NCBI RefSeq assembly: GCF_028583425.1
Contig: NC_072800.1
Location: 94,457,001 to 94,521,000 of the forward strand
Length of the DNA stretch: 64,000 nucleotides
Source: Eublepharis macularius
Taxonomy: Eukaryota > Chordata > Lepidosauria > Squamata > Eublepharidae
Reading direction: 5' to 3'
The notes beneath the pieces are model-generated. The model was not told the origin of the DNA, ran no database searches, and was given only the letters and a program-made list of their open reading frames with translations. Position numbers and translations under genes: made by a program. Shown here one piece after another: positions 20,201 to 28,160 of the stretch (position 1 is its first letter; each line of letters begins with the position of its first letter).

Positions 20201-22700
20201 ACCAGTATGAATTTATGGAGGGTACACCAAATGAAACGGAGAAATCCTCAGCTGCTGGCGGAAGACAATGACGGAGGGAGACGGGTGGATCTCCCTGGGG
20301 AGGAAGTGCCAGAGTTTTGGTGCCACGACTGAGAAGGCCCTGCCTTGGTTTGCCACCAGTGAATCCCCTGAGGGCGGGGGCACCTGAAGCAGGCCGTCCA
20401 AAGAGGGGCGGGTAGGTTCATAGGGGAGAGGGCGGCCCTCTTAAGTGCCAGCAGCGTGGTTCCCTTTTGGCTCCAGTCAAGCCTGCTTCGTTTGTGCAGC
20501 TTTGGCATGTCCCAGAAAGCTCCCCGTTTCTCATGAATCTAAACCCTTCCTCCCGGCACCGCTTTCTCATCCTTGTGATAAGACCCCTATTCTGGGGCAT
20601 GGAGCCGGGAGAAGTTCTGAGAATGGTCCCTTTGAGGCCCCGGCCGTTCCCTTTCTCCCTAAAAAACCTATTTTTTTCCCTCTGGGACCGTGTGACTATA
20701 TTTCCCAGTGTCATCGGTGCCAGCCTGCACCAAAAACCCCGACTCCTCTGTAGCACATCGAACTATCCAGACAGCATGTGATGCCTGCAGACTTTGCACC
20801 AGGCAGGCTGGTCACCAGGCAGTCAACGTGCCAGTCCCAGACCTCCCCTAATGTTTGAATCACCCACTGCCAGGGCCGGCGCCACCACTGAGGCGGTGAG
20901 GCAGGCGCCAAGGGTGCTGCAGGGCCGGAGGCGCGTGCCACGGCGCTGGCGTGCCTGGCCCGCAGCTGCTGCTGCAGCTGGCCAGCCCCACACTGCCACC
21001 GCCGCTGCTACACGCCCCCGGCCGGGCGCAGCAGCCGTGGGCGAGGCACGGCAGGCAGCTGAGGTGGCGTGCGGAGCGCGGGCAGCCTCCTTGCGCCGCC
21101 TCACCCACCTGCCGGCCAGTGGGCCCGGCTTTGCTGTGTGATAATGTCATCACATAGTCCGGGCGCACATGCGTGTGTGCTGCACGCGCGCACACAGGAG
21201 GTTGGCCGCAGGCGCCAGAAACCCTGGCACTGGCGGTGCCCGCTGCCCAAAGCCCACCTCCCCCAACCCCAGAGGGGTTCCCTTGGTATGAGAGGATCTC
21301 GCTCCCTCATCCGAGAAAGGGGTGCCTTCGAAGGGGTCCCGTCCCCCCTCCTCAGCCTAACGCCCTCCAACCCCAGACCTCAATCTCCAAGTCAGCAGAA
21401 GAGCTGTCAGCAAGTGGGGGGAGGAGCTGCTGAAGCTCTCGTCCACCAGCCTCTCTCCCCCTCAGCCTCTCCAGGTCAGCACCCCTGGCTCAAGGGGGCA
21501 ACTCCTTCCCTAAGAGCTAGGAGTGCCCCCCCCCAGTTTCCACCCAGTGGGCATGTAATCATACACGCGGCACCCCTGGCAGAATTCCGGAGACCCCCCA
21601 CTCCCCTGCCGGCTTTCTACCTTCATAACTGGTTGGGTCGTTTAAAGGTGTTATCGGTTTTATTTGTTAATTAATGTTAATTAACCCCCACATTCAGCTC
21701 CAGAGTCCTCCAAGTAGCTTACAAGATGAGGAGGGTGTGCCCTCCCCGTGTGTTCGGTGTAGGAGGCCTGGATCCGTTTTGCCTCTGACTGGATCCGCTG
21801 CTCTTCTCTCCCCTGCCAGATGCTGGACTCCTCCCTGGTCACTTGGGACTGTTGCCAGAGGCATCAGAAGAAGCCCTGTTGCATTTCCCTGAGCAGGGCC
21901 TGGCGTGTGTCGATGGGCAGGCTGTGGGCACAGGAGGGGGCCCGGAGGAGCCTTCCGAGTGTGAGAGGAACTTTGGAGACTTCACCACGATCATCGTCCA
22001 GGAGGGGGCCCTGCCTGGGGAGGCTCCCTTTGTGTGTCCGGACTGTGGGAAAAGCTTCCTTTATGAGGAACAGTTTGCCCTCCACCAGCGAACTCACCCC
22101 CAGGCCTCTCCCGGACCCATAGGGAGCCCCATGTTGAACTTCCCGCTGGGGGCCGAGATCTGCACCTGCCCAGAGTGTGGCCGATGCTTCCCTCACCAGG
22201 CCAGCCTGAGCAAACACCGCCTCTGGCACTCCGGCGAGCGGCCGCACACTTGTGCCGAGTGTAAGAAGAGCTTCCGGCTGAAGATCAACCTGCGCCTCCA
22301 CCAGCGGACGCACATGGTGGGCGGCAAGGCCGGCTCCTACATCTGCGGCGAGTGTGGGCGGGGCTTCAACCACCACTCCAATTTCCTGCGGCACCAGATG
22401 ATCCACACTGGGGAGAGGCCGTATGCTTGTGGCGAGTGCGGGAAAACATTCATTCGCAAAGAACACCTTGCCACGCATGGCCGGCTGCACACTGGGGAGC
22501 GGCCCTACAAATGCCCCCTTTGCCAGAAAAGCTTCACCCGCAAGCAGCACCTGGTGGGACATCAGCGCCTCCATGAGGGAGAGGCCCCCTGGGTGGACAG
22601 CGGCCTGCCTCAGAAACACCTGCCCAGCCCACGGGGCAGAGCAAAGCCACGGACAGAAGCTCTGGGGGTCTCCTTTCTGCAGGAGACCTTCCCCCCCTAA
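1647..22700 (+). CDS. Gene A: DUF3669-KRAB-C2H2 zinc finger protein, 6 fingers (six exons)
   Basis: Coding exons are 1647-1682, 6490-6879, 8318-8444, 14257-14361, 15208-15321 and 21820-22700. Joined, they give 1653 nt (550 aa plus stop) with no frame break. Domain order is a 12-residue N-terminus, DUF3669 coiled coil (about residues 35-140), KRAB-A (about 143-185), an acidic linker and six C2H2 fingers (about 310-510). This is the layout of the ZNF282/ZNF398/ZNF777/ZNF746/ZNF212 family of nuclear transcription regulators. The KRAB box reads [12 protein letters not shown]...[18 protein letters not shown] and lacks the classical MLE core. Such variant KRAB boxes in this old family are thought to bind KAP1/TRIM28 poorly, so the mode of action may not be classical heterochromatin repression. 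Intron 3 holds a Penelope-like element and intron 5 an antisense CR1 with nested insertions. The weakest point is the 3' end of exon 4. Orthology to a particular human gene is not assigned. Confidence 0.9.
2650..3650 (-). repeat. L2/CR1-clade LINE fragment (RT C-terminus and 3' end)
   Basis: On the minus strand the frames read [15 protein letters not shown], then [16 protein letters not shown]...[13 protein letters not shown] and finally [15 protein letters not shown]. These are consecutive blocks of the L2-type LINE reverse transcriptase C-terminus. The copy is frameshifted and dead. It is split at 2922-3083 by a palindromic repeat with an 8-bp target duplication. Confidence 0.8.
2922..3083. 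mobile_element. Palindromic insertion of the hammerhead repeat family
   Basis: The two halves are inverted copies of each other: 'aaaatagtaaaaagtcc' at the left is mirrored by 'ggactttttactatttt' at the right. The direct repeat aactgatg flanks it at 2914-2921 and 3084-3091, and removing the insert restores the LINE frame order. The minus strand keeps a degraded hammerhead core (CTGACAA instead of CTGACGA), so it is probably inactive. See the better copies at 31078 and 34312. Confidence 0.75.
3926..4069. mobile_element. MITE, hAT-like palindromic DNA transposon
   Basis: Terminal inverted repeats start ATTCCGCACACGTTGGATAA at the left and are mirrored at the right end. The direct repeat cattatctg flanks the element at 3917-3925 and 4070-4078, fitting the 8-bp duplication of hAT elements. 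The element is 144 bp with no coding capacity. Confidence 0.75.
4585..4612 (+). repeat. GGGGTT-type tandem repeat, possible G-quadruplex
   Basis: Several GGGGTT units stand in a row with runs of four G, a telomere-like motif able to form a G-quadruplex on the + strand. It lies in intron 1 of gene A and no function can be claimed. Confidence 0.5.
5065..5143. repeat. Alternating purine-pyrimidine tract (TG/CG repeat)
   Basis: About 75 bp of nearly uninterrupted GT, GC and AC steps rich in CpG (gtgtgcgcgcgtgggcacgc and onward). This type of sequence readily adopts Z-DNA and is prone to length change. It is intronic in gene A. Confidence 0.75.
5640..5845 (-). repeat. Degraded CORE/MIR-like SINE
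   Basis: The middle 'gttgttgttgttatccccac' followed by 'cagctggggctgagagactg' matches the core and tail of the SINE copies at 7591 and 24105, read in reverse. The tRNA-like head at the right end is heavily mutated. Confidence 0.5.
6490..6879 (+). CDS. Gene A exon 2: DUF3669 domain
   Basis: The acceptor is ctggccaacag|GGT and the donor AAG|gtcagt, both phase 0; length 390 nt. The product contains the family signature [19 protein letters not shown], a heptad-rich stretch through [27 protein letters not shown], and the closing block [17 protein letters not shown]. This is DUF3669, a predicted coiled coil unique to this KRAB zinc finger family and probably used for self-association. The same exon occurs in genes B (30248) and C (50205). 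Confidence 0.95.
7591..7852 (-). mobile_element. CORE/MIR-like tRNA-derived SINE
   Basis: Reverse-oriented copy. The right end holds the tRNA-like head (reverse complement of tagtggttaagagcag as box A region and a box B like GGTTCGATTCC). The middle holds the MIR-type core (gtgaccttgggtcagtcaca in reverse) and the left end the tail 'attcgatttatataccgccc'. It sits in intron 2 of gene A. Near-identical copies are at 19425, 55795 and 59315. Confidence 0.85.
8318..8444 (+). CDS. Gene A exon 3: KRAB-A box
   Basis: This is a 127-nt exon between gttcctag|GTG and CTGG|gtaaca, entering in phase 0 and leaving in phase 1, which is exactly the usual KRAB-A exon size and phase. The product starts [17 protein letters not shown] and ends NYESLASLG. 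The first codon is GTG (valine) after the splice, not a start codon. Confidence 0.95.
8623..9167. mobile_element. hAT (Charlie-like) non-autonomous DNA transposon
   Basis: The left end CAGGGGTGGCCACACTGTGG is mirrored by the right end TTTGGCCACCCCTG, the typical CAGGGGTGGCCAAACT terminus of hAT-Charlie elements. The flanks (atagagag and ctctagag) agree at only five of eight positions, so the target duplication has decayed. It contains a C/T-rich microsatellite and repeated gatgtcacttcc motifs and encodes no transposase. Confidence 0.7.
10140..10180 (-). ncRNA. Hammerhead ribozyme motif, left arm of the Penelope element
   Basis: Mirror copy of the motif at 12679-12719 on the minus strand, with the same core boxes (tcttcag and ttc read in reverse), the same 6-bp stem II and the ACGT stem III. 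A + strand transcript carries it only as the complement, so it would be functional only in antisense RNA. Confidence 0.75.
10249..11093 (-). pseudogene. Inverted duplicate of the Penelope endonuclease region
   Basis: The minus-strand frame reads the same protein as residues 217 to the end of the + strand Penelope frame, from [11 protein letters not shown] through the GIY-YIG domain to the C-terminus [12 protein letters not shown]. It has no RT upstream; the frame runs out of the arm into the reverse of the RT segment. It is therefore a part copy produced when the element inserted, not an independent gene. Confidence 0.9.
11114..12610 (+). CDS. Penelope-like reverse transcriptase/GIY-YIG endonuclease, 5'-truncated
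   Basis: An open frame of 498 codons. It begins inside the RT domain ([15 protein letters not shown]) without a genuine ATG. RT motif A is [16 protein letters not shown], motif [19 protein letters not shown], and the catalytic box [12 protein letters not shown] carries the two aspartates. The linker has a basic block ([11 protein letters not shown]). The endonuclease is [20 protein letters not shown] followed by RIKEHERHC, a GIY-YIG nuclease with its CxC insertion. Compared with full Penelope proteins the N-terminal part is missing, so this copy cannot be autonomous as it stands. The frame ends at TGA near 12610, about 70 bp before the ribozyme. Confidence 0.9.
   Translation: MSAIGSPTYELARHLADLLQDHIGKTSSYIKDSADFINKISSLKLNPQDILVSFDVVSLFTKVPVKDTIALINQIFPEDVTALFHHCLTTSHFQWDNEFYEQMDGVAMGSPLSPVIANFYMEHFEKTALESAPHKPSVWFRFVDDTFIIWSHGEEELMEFLNHLNNIHLNIQFTMEKESEGKLSFLDTLVIRKANFQLGHKVYRKPTHTDRYLHKNSNHHPRQKRGIMKTLVDRARRICEPRFLNEEINHLNHALQANGYSRNEIRRAIKPRMNQTTKEKQSPTGKVFLPYIKGITDQMGKLMKKHNLQAVFRPTRKIQQMLRSAKDSRDPLTSAGVYRIPCSCGQVYIGTTKRSIQTRIKEHERHCRLGQPEKSAVAEHSLTQTGHSILFQDTKILDNTSNYFVRLHREAIEIHKHKQNFNRKEETLRMNRAWAPVLKNTRPTKHSTPDNSPAEKISTSSTNPYAKEPPQDTVKPPAISIPHPGKLLQNDSAQPHPS
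12679..12719 (+). ncRNA. Hammerhead ribozyme motif, right arm of the Penelope element
   Basis: The parts stand in order: CCT (stem I), CTGAAGA (core box CUGANGA), stem II GCCAGC/GCTGGC with a 7-nt loop, GAA, the palindrome ACGT (stem III), C at the cleavage site 12716, and AGG closing stem I. All invariant core bases are present. Such minimal hammerheads with a very short, self-complementary stem III are known in Penelope-like elements and may act as dimers. Activity in this copy is inferred, not shown. Confidence 0.75.
13360..13860. repeat. Simple-sequence rich intronic stretch
   Basis: Contains a poly-G run, a short CA repeat, C/T-rich stretches and a poly-C run near 13835. The long frames on both strands reflect composition. 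No gene or named repeat is recognised between about 12790 and 14256 in intron 3 of gene A. Confidence 0.5.
14257..14361 (+). CDS. Gene A exon 4: KRAB-B-like linker exon, donor uncertain
   Basis: The acceptor is ctgcccccag|AT. The product [21 protein letters not shown] matches the KRAB-B-like start of gene C exon 4 ([19 protein letters not shown]). Two phase-1 donors keep frame: a GT site at 14302 (exon end 14301) and a GC site, CTGG|gcaagt, at 14362 (exon end 14361). I prefer the longer form because its length of 105 nt resembles the 114-nt sister exons. RNA reads would settle which donor is used. Confidence 0.75.
14680..14795 (-). repeat. CORE/MIR-like SINE tail fragment with triplet repeats
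   Basis: The phrase 'acaacattcaatttatatatcacccttcaggacaac' (shown in parts only as attcaatttatatat and cccttcaggacaac) is the SINE tail seen at 7591, here truncated after about 80 bp and flanked by AAT/AAC and GAT/GAA triplet runs. Confidence 0.6.
15208..15321 (+). CDS. Gene A exon 5: linker exon, 114 nt
   Basis: Acceptor ttcaacacag|AA and donor GCAG|gtgagt, phase 1 on both sides. The product is a hydrophilic, acidic linker ([20 protein letters not shown] and onward) with no fold that I recognise. Its length of 114 nt equals that of the linker exons in genes B and C, so it can be skipped or duplicated without breaking frame. Confidence 0.85.
15690..16858 (-). repeat. CR1-clade LINE, antisense copy, 3' half
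   Basis: Read on the minus strand, the right end encodes [20 protein letters not shown] and then [25 protein letters not shown]...FWSPYLKKD, which are late ORF2 blocks of CR1-like LINEs. The left part (tgaacatggaggttcgcttt, ctctggcagtgaattccaca) is the matching terminal region. The copy is mutated and dead. A 125-bp palindrome is inserted at 16148-16272. The same LINE continues at 17423-17861 and 18918-19290. Confidence 0.75.
16148..16272. mobile_element. Palindromic mini-element made of Penelope ends
   Basis: Two inverted copies of the terminal ~75 bp of the Penelope-like element meet at ttggcatgccaa (centre 16224/16225). The left half equals 10056-10131 with one change (ccgtagtc for ccgtggtc). 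The direct repeat tctccagtcctt at 16136-16147 and 16273-16284 flanks it, partly overlapping the arm end. It contains no ribozyme and no coding sequence, and interrupts the CR1 copy cleanly. Confidence 0.85.
16859..17422. mobile_element. DNA transposon-like element with terminal inverted repeats
   Basis: The left end GGCCATTTTCACACTGCC is mirrored at the right by ggcagtgtgaacatggcc, and similarity continues inward (atagcgcaaa against the reverse of ttttgtgctat). The insert separates two parts of one antisense CR1. Target duplication is unclear (only T-runs on both sides), so the superfamily is not assigned. No transposase frame is visible. Confidence 0.6.
17423..17861 (-). repeat. CR1-clade LINE, antisense copy, middle part
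   Basis: Minus-strand frames include [18 protein letters not shown], matching the SDH block at the end of the LINE endonuclease. It is part of the same disrupted copy as 15690-16858 and 18918-19290. A CA repeat marks the edge next to the solo LTR. Confidence 0.6.
17862..18917 (-). mobile_element. Solo LTR related to the gypsy-class element at 38129
   Basis: It starts TGTCAGGGCTTG and ends CCCCGGACA, the same ends as the 1073-bp LTRs at 38129 and 42735, with length 1056 bp and recognisable similarity throughout. The direct repeat acctt flanks it (17857-17861 and 18918-18922). There is no internal sequence, so it arose by LTR-LTR recombination. Orientation is taken from similarity to the full element, which is antisense to gene A. 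A long minus-strand frame (18213-18986) corresponds to the LTR-encoded tail of that element's pol frame. Confidence 0.9.
18918..19290 (-). repeat. CR1-clade LINE, antisense copy, endonuclease part
   Basis: The minus-strand frame reads [20 protein letters not shown]...[18 protein letters not shown], the ETWW and RRGGGVA blocks of the CR1 apurinic-type endonuclease. It is the 5'-most recognisable part of the copy that runs down to 15690. Confidence 0.75.
19425..19690 (-). mobile_element. CORE/MIR-like tRNA-derived SINE
   Basis: Full-length reverse copy with tail (tatataccgctcttcaggac), core (tgtgactgaccccaagtcac) and tRNA-like head (gaatcaaacctggctctcca, box B in reverse). Same family as 7591 and 59315. 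Confidence 0.85.
19691..20035 (+). repeat. L2/CR1-type LINE 3' end
   Basis: A degraded end of ORF2 (ggccttttcggtgtcggtcc, aagaggcagctgaagatgtt) is followed by an AT-rich 3' UTR ending in aataaatatttaaaataaat. No intact frame. Confidence 0.6.
20195..20470 (-). repeat. L2-type LINE 3' fragment
   Basis: The minus-strand frame reads [20 protein letters not shown], the conserved C-terminal block of L2-type ORF2. It is an isolated fragment in intron 5 of gene A. Confidence 0.7.
20870..21240. other. GC-rich, CpG-rich intronic block
   Basis: A local GC- and CpG-rich block starting 'cagggccggcgccacc'. Its start resembles hAT termini, but I cannot find a matching end. It may be a repeat or a small CpG island about 0.6 kb before the zinc finger exon of gene A. 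No exon is supported. Confidence 0.35.
21820..22700 (+). CDS. Gene A exon 6: six C2H2 zinc fingers and stop
   Basis: The acceptor is cccctgccag|AT in phase 1. After an acidic stretch of about 65 residues come six C2H2 fingers, each with its Cys2 and His2 ligands in place: [50 protein letters not shown] and [10 protein letters not shown]. Fingers 4-6 are joined by canonical TGERPY linkers. Fingers 1-2 are separated by an insertion of about 20 residues and fingers 3-4 have a longer linker. A 39-residue tail ends at TAA 22698-22700. I see no clear AATAAA in the next kilobase. Confidence 0.95.
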
Positions 22701-24104
22701 GTGGTCTCCTTGGTGTTACCAGGATGCTCTGGCTGGCGCACAAAACCATCAGTGTGTGTTGTGATGGCAGGCGTCTTGGCCTGACCCACTGAGTGGCAGC
22801 TGGAGGCAGAAAGTGAGGCTCTGTGGTTCTCCTGCCATAGTGGAGGGAGGGACGAGACGAGACCGCTCGAGGGACTTCTGGGGTTATTAATTGGAACACA
22901 GGTGGGTGGCTGCCCATGTGACATTTGCTAACAGTGGAAGGGGGTGATAGGGAAGGAAGCCGGCTCTGTGTTTCTCTCGTGGACCCTTGTTGGTAAAGTT
23001 GTCGTCTTTCTCTTTCCTGGCTGTTGTCCCTGGGTGTCTGCTCGCTGGTCTTAATCTTGGAGGTGACTTGATGGTGCCTCTTGGGAAGTCTGCTGCCTCG
23101 GCCCGCTTCTCGGGGGGGGGGGGTCCCACTCCCTGGGCTCACGTGGGGGCCTTGGAAGGGGGGGGATGTTCTTCAGTCTGAGAGCCCTATCTGAATCCGC
23201 ACGCGTGTTGGAGGGCTCGGAGCAGGGCGCAGGCTCTTTGTTCTCAGCACGGCTGGCACTGAGCGGGTGACCCAAAGGGGGGGGAGGCCCCGTTGAGGCC
23301 CTCTCGGCCTGTCTCGATGCTCTCGAGCTGGTGCCAGGACTTTGGGAGGGGGTGCCTACGAAGCTCCTGGCAAATTGAGGGCTGTGTGAAAAGCTGCTGC
23401 GGCTCCTGGGCCCCGACTTGCTCCCCTCGGTTTGCAGAGGCGAGGTGGGAGGAAGTTGCCGCTGCTCCCCCAGATGCAGGCTTCACCTTCGCTAAATGTG
23501 CCCCTCTCAAGAGGTGCGCTGCATTTGCACGTGGCTAAATCGGTGTTCGGAAACTGCAAACGGGCAGGTGTGTGGAAAGAGAAAAGACCGTTCTGCTTAT
23601 GGTGAAGAGGTAGCCACAGATTTGTTCCTTTAAAATTGAACTCATATTGAATACCTGGATGAAAGAGCAGGGAATGGGTGGGATGGGCTCTGCTGGCGAC
23701 AGGGTGGGGAGTGGGGTGGTAGGTGAGGCTCGTACCAAGAGCTCTGTATGGTGCTTGGTAGCGTCGAGGTAAGGGGGCTTTGTGAGAGAATCTTTTTTGC
23801 ATGGAAAAGGGCAAAGCAGAGCAGACTCTGGGCTCTGAAGGAACGGCCTGGCGGGGGCGGGGGGCGGGGTTGTGCAAAGTATACCCTATGGAACCTCATG
23901 AAAACTGGCTGCCCCCTCCCAGTCGCATGAGGGCGACCCTGCCAGTTCTAATGGATCTAACATTCATATGGCTTTGGATTCATCTCTGGTTTGTTCAGCA
24001 CATTTTCACACACATACACACACACACCAGCCCCTTCCACTGGGACATACAAGGCAAATCTCATGTTTCTCCTCCCTGATAGTCTCGCTCACAACCCTGT
24101 TGCT

Positions 24105-24275
24105 GCTGTATCATAGTGGTTAAGTGACTGGGCTGTGATTCAGCACTTTGCTGGTTCGAATCCCACCACTGCCATGAGCTCTGCAGGCGGCCTTGAGTCA
24201 GCCACTCTTCAGCCCCACTCCCCAGCTGTATTTGGGGGATAACAACAACACTGACTTTGTTAACCTCTCTAAGTG
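24105..24275 (+). mobile_element. CORE/MIR-like tRNA-derived SINE
   Basis: Forward copy. The tRNA-like head has tagtggttaagtgactggg and box B ggttcgaatcc, followed by the core (ccttgagtcagccactcttc) and a tail with aacaacaacactgac. It is more diverged from the 7591 type, so older or a different subfamily. Confidence 0.75.
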
Positions 24276-26309
24276 TGGAGCTGATCTGTCCAGGAGGCTG
24301 GTATGTAAGCCCATTGTTGGTGCTGGGTAAGTTAGGCTGAGAGAGAGCATGTGGTCTGAGGTCACATGGTTCAGCAGGAACGAGAACCCGAATCTCCCCA
24401 CACACTGAGCAGCCTCTGGCCCACATGGAATCAGGTCACATGGCAAGAGACAACGCTGGATTTCGGCTCAAGAGGATGCGTTTGTTTGGGGAGATGCCCC
24501 TCTGCCTCTGTCCGAAATCTCAGCAGGTGGGGAAGGTGGGTGTCGTTTCCAGCGGCCTGGGGTGGGGACTTCAGTGGCCCAACCTCTGCTCAGCAAAGGC
24601 AGAACCAACTATTTAGCATACACAAATGGAGGTAGAGCAGACAGATTAACGTCAGTGTTCTCACTGCAGTCAGCACCCACTGGTACAGGCCTTAGCGCAG
24701 CAGAGGCTGTGGGCTTTTCCGCTGCAGCTCTAAATGCGGCCACTTATCTGGTGTGGGAGCAGCTCTGGGCTGGGCCTCCAAAGAAGGCTGAGCTCATTCC
24801 AGGATAAACAGCTCCTTTGTGAGACCGTTTCTGCATGCGACTTTTGGGCAGTTTCAACACTACCCTTGTTCAAGGGCAAGAGGCAGAGACTCTGAAAGGG
24901 CACGTGTTGACTGCCTTCCCCAGTGTCGGAAATGCAAGATATCTTCCTTCTGCTCTGGGGTCCATTGGAGCTAAGCAGTGCCCAATTATTGCACCCCTGC
25001 AGCCAGGCCAGCTAGGATCTCGGGTGGAGCAGGAGCCCCAAACCCCAACCAGAGCTGCCCCTTCCCATTCAGTCCACTCAGCAGGGACTTGCAAGCAGCC
25101 AGCAAATGAGGTATCCTGCCCGAGTGGCCTCCTAGTTCCAGGTGACGACCTGGGAGAGGACAGGCACTGAGCCATTAGGCAGAGTTTCAGAAGTGGCAGC
25201 AAGAGTCTCTGGAAGGTTTAGGGCCTTGGAGACATCTGAATGCAAAGCTGCATTTGAGGAGTGGTTTCCGTGACCTCTTAATAACAATTGCAATATTATC
25301 TGCAATATTATCATTGCATATGTTTGTGTGTGTGTATGCACAAACCTTCCCAAGCCTTTTTTAGGAAAAAAAAAAGACAGGATTTGTGTTTTTGACATGC
25401 AGCCCATGTCTGTAGCCCCTTTGGAATAGCTATAGTAACAGTACACAGACCATGCTAGCATGAAGCAGGGAGGGAGGTGGGCTTGAGAGACAATCAACTC
25501 TGGCCTGAAAACTGTCAGGTGGGAGTTGGCAGCACTTGGTGGTCAACTTTCAGGTGGTCCTCTAGTGCAAGGGCTAAGAACAGTTCGGAAAACCAAGGCC
25601 ATCTCAGTCTCCCTCTAGAATTTTCCAAGATTGGGGGGGGGGGGCGCTAAGGAAGCTGATTTCTCTCCCCCCTGCTTTTAACTGACCCTCTACTGGTCTT
25701 GTCATCCTGTCCCTTTGGGAGCCTGTTCAGCCCTGCCCCCTACTGATTTTTATCTGGGGAGGATGTCTCCTGTAGACAAATGTACAAAACCCTGTTTTCT
25801 GTACACGTGGGATACTGTGCCACGTTTATTGCCAGAGTGAGATGGAAGTGCCAGAGCTATCTTGGATGCTGCTGGCAAAGCACCCGTATACACACTTGAC
25901 TTTATCTAGGTTGCCTGGTAGCACCCCAGGGCCCGTCCACTGGCTCCCGTGCAGCTGGGCCTGGGGCCGAGGTGGCCTCCCCTGCTGCTTCCCCTGCTCC
26001 TGGTCTCCCCAAGCTGAGAGACTGGCTTGGCGATGGGTACGAAGGGGGGCTGCTGCTCTGGTGCATATGGAGAGACGGTGGCTCCTAAGGGTGGAGGGAG
26101 CAGGGCAGCTGGCAGGAGGGCAGGAGCACCAGAGAAAGACCTTCCACGAATTACTCTCGGGCACCGGCAGTTGCAGAGGGGCACTGATCCCTGGAAAGGA
26201 CCCTTTGGGGGCCAAGACCGCACGGAGCTACATGGCTTGATCCAGGAGCAGGCCGTTTCGGATGGACAGGCGCCACCCCCAAATCTCCAGGGAGGGATTG
26301 GTTCATTTG

Positions 26310-26497
26310 TTAGGGTTGCCAACCTCCCGGGGGTAGCTTCGGATCAGGAAGTACGGCTGATCTCCATCCCATAGGCAGCCGTTTTCCTAGGGGAAATGGC
26401 GGCGGGTGGACTCCATGGCATCTTACCCCATTGAGGTGCTCCTCTCCCCACAAACCCCACTCCAGGAATTTCCCAGCTGGAGCTGGCAACCCTGCTC
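26310..26497. mobile_element. Short interspersed element with inverted ends
   Basis: The left end tagggttgccaacctccc is mirrored by the right end gagctggcaaccctg. Between lie ctgatctccatcccatagg and gtggactccatggcatctta, phrases of a common squamate intergenic repeat. It is non-coding and MITE-like. The family name is not known to me. Confidence 0.55.
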
Positions 26498-26779
26498 AGA
26501 GGGGTGAAGAGTGTTGTTATACCCTCAGCATAGCTGGGGAGCTCCCTGCGGTTGGCATCCCTGGCTGGGCGAGATCTTCTGGCTGAGCCGCTGCGGTCAG
26601 AGGCGGTGAGGTCGAGACTCAGCCAAAGGCAGCTCTGCCTGCGCCCTCTGTGCGTGCTCAGAGGCACTTCGTTTCTTCTTCAGTGGGTCCCGGCGTTCTT
26701 CAAAAACCAGGCAGGGGCCGGGCCGTGGTTGAGCCCCAGCCTTGCCTTCTTCCTCGGGGGTGGGGTGGGGGTCCTGCCG

Positions 26780-28160
26780 CCCCCTCCCCCGCCTGCCCCT
26801 TCCCGGGCTCCGTCCCGCCACTCCCGCCTCCGCCCTGCAGGGGGCGCTGCGGGGAGCGCCGCCTCCCTCCTCTCGCCTCCGGGGCCTCCAAGCGGCCAAA
26901 GGGAAGGGGATGACAGGCGCGCAGCGCAGGCGCACTTCCGGCTCCACGAGAACACCCACGAGCGTCTTTGCCGTCGGGAATCGACGTCCGGCTCCGTCCG
27001 CCTTTCTGGCCTCCGAGAAGGGCGCCCTCGAAGGCGCGGCTGGGCCCGGGCCGGCCTCGCAGTTCCCGCGTGAAATCCCTCCCGCCAGCACCGCCCAGCC
27101 GCGGCCCCCGCACCACCGGGAGTCCCTCGGGCCGGCGTGGGCCGACATGTCTCTGAAGCAGACGGCCACGGCGCGCGCGGCGGAAGCCGCCGGGCGGTGC
27201 GGGGCGCAGGGCGGGCGTGGCGGGAGGCGCACCGAGGCGGAGGCGGGCCGGGGGCCGCTGTGAGGGGCGGTGTCGAAGGGGAGCCGGAAGTGCGGTCTCT
27301 GCGGGCCTCTCTGCGGCGCGGACAGCGAGTCGGGCGGCCTCGGGTCGGAGCGCCGCGGCGCCGCCGTGCGCATGCGCGCCCCCTAGCGCAGACCGAGCGG
27401 CGCTGCCCCGCCGCCTCCCGCCTGACCGCCTGCCTGCCGCGCTCCTCGCCGCCGGGCGGGCGGACCCAGCAGCGCCGCCGCCGCCTCCGCCCGGCTGGAG
27501 CCCGCCCGTGGCGCTGCCCGGCAACAAAGGCCATGGCGGGGGAGGCGCCCGCCCAGGTGAGCCATCGGGGGGGGGCGGGCGGGGGGGGTCTGTCAGGCTG
27601 CCCGGCGCCCCTCCCCCTCTCCCCTCCCCCCCCCGGGCCCGCCTGTCAGCCGCTCCCTCGAGGCCGCCCCGCTCGGCCGGGGCTGTCAGCCGCCCCGGGG
27701 CTCCCCCCGCCCCAGCGCCGCCGGCTCCGATCCCCCCCCCCGGCCCGGCCCTGGGCAGGCGGCGCAGGGCGGGGGCGGCTGTCAGGCTGGCCGGGGAGGG
27801 GGCTGCGCTCGCCGCGGGGCTTTGTGCCGCCCGCCGCCCCCCGCCGCCCCCCGCCGGCCGGAGAGGCGAGGCGAGGCGGTGGCGCAGGTTCCCTGCCGGC
27901 CTGGCTGGGCCGCCCCAGCAGCGGGCCCGGCGGCCTCTCCCCGGCGCAGCCTGGGCCTCCGGAGAGCGGGAGGGAGGCAGAGGCCGCCCCGCTGGCCAGC
28001 CGGCCCTTCAGCACCCGCCCGGCCTGCCTGGCCTGCCCGCCTGCCTCTCCTCGGGCGCGGAAGGCCCGGCCGAGCGGCCCGCGCGGAGCAGGACCATGGC
28101 CAGTACCTGCAGGCCCCCCGGGCGGGGACGAGGAGGGGGCGCCGCTGCTGGCCGGGCTTG
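26780..28160. promoter_or_regulatory. CpG island and promoter of gene B
   Basis: About 1.4 kb of very high GC and CpG content surround the first coding exon of gene B at 27533. No TATA box is obvious. The many long frames here are composition artefacts. Confidence 0.75.
27533..27556 (+). CDS. Gene B exon 1 (start codon exon)
   Basis: Encodes MAGEAPAQ, with a strong initiation context (gccATGG) and donor CAG|gtgagc at 27557, phase 0. It matches the phase-0 acceptor of exon 2 and mirrors gene A exon 1. Confidence 0.88.

Larger units (their letters stand above)
22701..26500. other. Intergenic region between genes A and B
   Basis: It holds the gene A 3' UTR (end not defined), a CORE-SINE at 24105-24275 and an inverted-terminus repeat at 26310-26497. 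The rest shows no gene, RNA gene or repeat that I recognise; the short open frames have no domain. Confidence 0.5.
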